Positions 23,716 to 24,507 of a stretch of 24,507 nucleotides of DNA are shown in pieces (positions within the stretch are counted from its first letter, which is position 1; every line of letters starts with the position of its first letter). The stretch spans positions 32,890-57,396 of the forward strand of contig DJOI01000066.1 of the NCBI GenBank assembly GCA_002439605.1. Reading direction: 5' to 3'. The translations under genes were made by a program, and so were the position numbers. The notes under the pieces were generated by a model, which worked only from the letters and a program-made list of their open reading frames with translations, did not search any database and was not told the origin of the DNA. This DNA comes from Candidatus Segatella mututuai. GTDB taxonomy: Bacteria; Bacteroidota; Bacteroidia; Bacteroidales; Bacteroidaceae.

Positions 23716-23723
23716 TATCTTTG
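23716..23723 (+). promoter_or_regulatory. promoter -7 box of the structured RNA gene
   Basis: TATCTTTG is an exact TAnnTTTG match. It follows about 130 bp of extremely AT-rich DNA that could act as an UP-like element. The predicted start is near 23730. Confidence 0.75.
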
Positions 23724-23729
23724 CAACCG

Positions 23730-24045
23730 TAATCCTCGCTGAAAGCCCACGATTGGGCTAAGGTGGGGATACATATACATAAATAAAGGCGTAACTGACG
23801 CTTTGGTTTTGACGTGTTAGAACTTCGCAACTTCAAACAAGTTGTCAAAAACAAAGCAATGGGGACGCCTCACAGAGTGTATTATATACAGCCCTCTTGG
23901 CTTCGGACGTATCTGCGTTCGTTGGTAGGGAGGGTGAATTATATACACATTCACGTGGGGCTTTCAGCATTGCTCGTTTCGACAACTTGGGCAATGCGAA
24001 GGCCTTAACCAGTGGAACGAGCAGCAGACTGGCTCCACGTTTTTT
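23730..24045 (+). ncRNA. unassigned ~320-nt structured non-coding RNA
   Basis: A GC-richer island in AT-rich DNA, with an exact promoter box and a hairpin followed by T6 at its end. A long-range stem closes most of it: GCTGAAAGCCCACG (23738-23751) with CGTGGGGCTTTCAGC (23954-23968, one bulged G). Inside are GGCGT/ACGCC (23788-23792, 23865-23869), a 14-position stem GCTTTGGTTTTGAC/GTCAAAAACAAAGC (23800-23813, 23844-23857, one mismatch), and a CCCTC/GAGGG arm flanked by GTGTATA/TATACAC. A 3' stem TGCTCGTTTC/GGAACGAGCA (23971-23980, 24014-24023) follows. There is no convincing ORF. It lacks RNase P, tmRNA and SRP core motifs. I do not recognise the family. Confidence 0.75.
24009..24045 (+). terminator. 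terminator of the structured RNA
   Basis: Alternative stems CCAGT/ACTGG (24009-24013, 24028-24032) and GTGGA/TCCAC (24012-24016, 24034-24038) precede T6 (24040-24045) and a second T run. Only one of the competing stems can form together with the upstream 10-bp stem. Confidence 0.65.
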
Positions 24046-24116
24046 ATTTTTGTATATCAAAACCTAATAAAAACCGCCAATCAGGGAGTCGTTGGTTTAT
24101 TTGTACAAAAGCAACG

Positions 24117-24401
24117 ATGAGAAATTTATGTTTGTTATTTGCATTGCTGATGTCAATACAATTAGCATCGGCACAGCGAAAGACTGTCATCGTAGAGACA
24201 CCTACAAGCCAAGTTCAAGATGACGGTATGGTGTTGAAGCGTAAAGTGGCAATTGGGCGCTTTTCAAATGAAACCCAATATGCCAAAGGCATTTTCTACG
24301 ACAAGGAGAATGACCCTATGGGAAAACAAGCCTTGGACATACTTTCTGCGAAACTGGCTTCTTCTGGGAAATTTATTCTTTTAGTAATGATTAAAAAATA
24401 A
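24117..24401 (+). pseudogene. truncated CsgG-family lipoprotein-like/curli-assembly gene
   Basis: 94 codons from the ATG at 24117. A signal peptide (MRNLCLLFALLMSIQLASA, cleavage before QRKT) is followed by RKVAIGRFSNETQYAKGIF, then DPMGKQALDILSAKLASSGK and FILL, matching the N-terminal part of CsgG domains ('RF.NE..Y.....', 'D.LGKQA.dML...L..SGKF..LER'). Normal family proteins exceed 200 residues. Here the homology stops at FILL, where Glu-Arg is expected; the next codons are VMIKK and a stop, and no CsgG continuation is seen in any frame to the window end. It is either a 3'-truncated remnant or a short secreted derivative. A weak -7-like TTTATTTG lies at 24096-24103. Confidence 0.65.
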
Positions 24402-24444
24402 CTTGGTACATTTTTGTGTCCTTATTATGAAGTAACACATGGTT

Positions 24445-24472
24445 AAAGGATAGAGTTCCAAACTCTTCCTTT
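24445..24472 (+). terminator. hairpin after the CsgG-like fragment
   Basis: AAAGGA-T-AGAGTT (24445-24457) pairs with AACTCT-T-CCTTT (24461-24472). There is no strong T tract, so termination is uncertain. Confidence 0.4.
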
Positions 24473-24507
24473 GCCTCATATTTACTATAATTTTTATTTG
24501 TCATAAT

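Noticed and set aside
23730..24045. tmRNA, RNase P RNA or SRP RNA
   Set aside because: The end GGCTCCACG resembles a tmRNA tail, but there is no CCA, no GGTTCGAATCC-type T arm and no tag ORF. RNase P motifs (GAAAGTCCGGGC, ACAGAA) and the SRP GGAA/GCA core are absent.
23730..24401. Retron msr-msd with terminal a1/a2 repeats
   Set aside because: The closing inverted repeat and inner hairpins invite this reading, but no reverse transcriptase gene follows within the window; the next gene is CsgG-like. It should be reopened if an RT lies just beyond 24507.
24436..24480. tRNA-like stem near the window end
   Set aside because: GGTTA and a hairpin are present, but there is no acceptor stem, anticodon arm or T-loop consensus.

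Overview
The window looks like chromosomal DNA of a Bacteroidales species, most likely a Prevotella/Segatella relative. Evidence: nearly every transcription start region carries the Bacteroidetes -7 box TAnnTTTG; most starts lack a Shine-Dalgarno; and the content is typical of the group (BspA-type LRR surface protein, DUF2807 head-GIN lipoprotein, DUF4254 beside a GT9 glycosyltransferase, an acpP-fabF-rnc cluster, a C-terminal end of an Rpn/PD-(D/E)XK transposase-like protein). The genus is inferred from gene content only.

Layout. 1-117 is the 3' end of an Rpn-like gene, closed by a strong bidirectional terminator. 209-2619 (minus) is a secreted BspA-like protein followed by a 67-aa peptide gene. 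2982-5258 (minus) is a tightly overlapping operon: U32 Fe-S protein, SufE, SpoU-family RNA methyltransferase. 5442-7187 (minus) is a DXS-like TPP enzyme whose two substrate-phosphate arginines appear to be replaced. 7272-8244 has no convincing gene; it holds a 22-bp tandem repeat and a MITE-like element with 43-nt inverted arms. 8245-15896 (minus) is an eight-gene cluster read from one visible promoter with a palindromic operator: YtrB-like ATPase, ABC-2 permease, GntR/YtrA regulator, DUF2807 lipoprotein, MacB-type ATPase, two MacB/FtsX permeases and a MacA-like adaptor. It looks like an envelope-stress or export module under its own repressor. 16063-16719 is a hemolysin III/PAQR protein with a duplicated promoter repeat and an upstream candidate small RNA or attenuator. 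17320-18312 is nadA.

18376-18705 has clustered DnaA boxes around a very AT-rich stretch. Genes to its left are nearly all minus, and the direction switches to plus about 2 kb to its right. A hand count shows a C excess on the plus strand in nadA but none in the next gene, although both are minus-strand genes. I propose this as a candidate oriC. 18900-20691 holds GT9 and DUF4254 genes (minus), and 20917-23504 holds acpP, fabF and rnc (plus), with an intrinsic-terminator-like hairpin inside the start of rnc.

The most unusual item is at 23730-24045: a promoter-driven, terminator-ended, GC-rich RNA gene of about 320 nt in an AT-rich gap. It has a closed long-range stem, several internal helices and a 9-nt perfect distal complement. 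I cannot match it to any RNA family I know. It precedes a truncated CsgG-like gene. Everything here was read by eye: no database search, folding program or whole-genome comparison was run.
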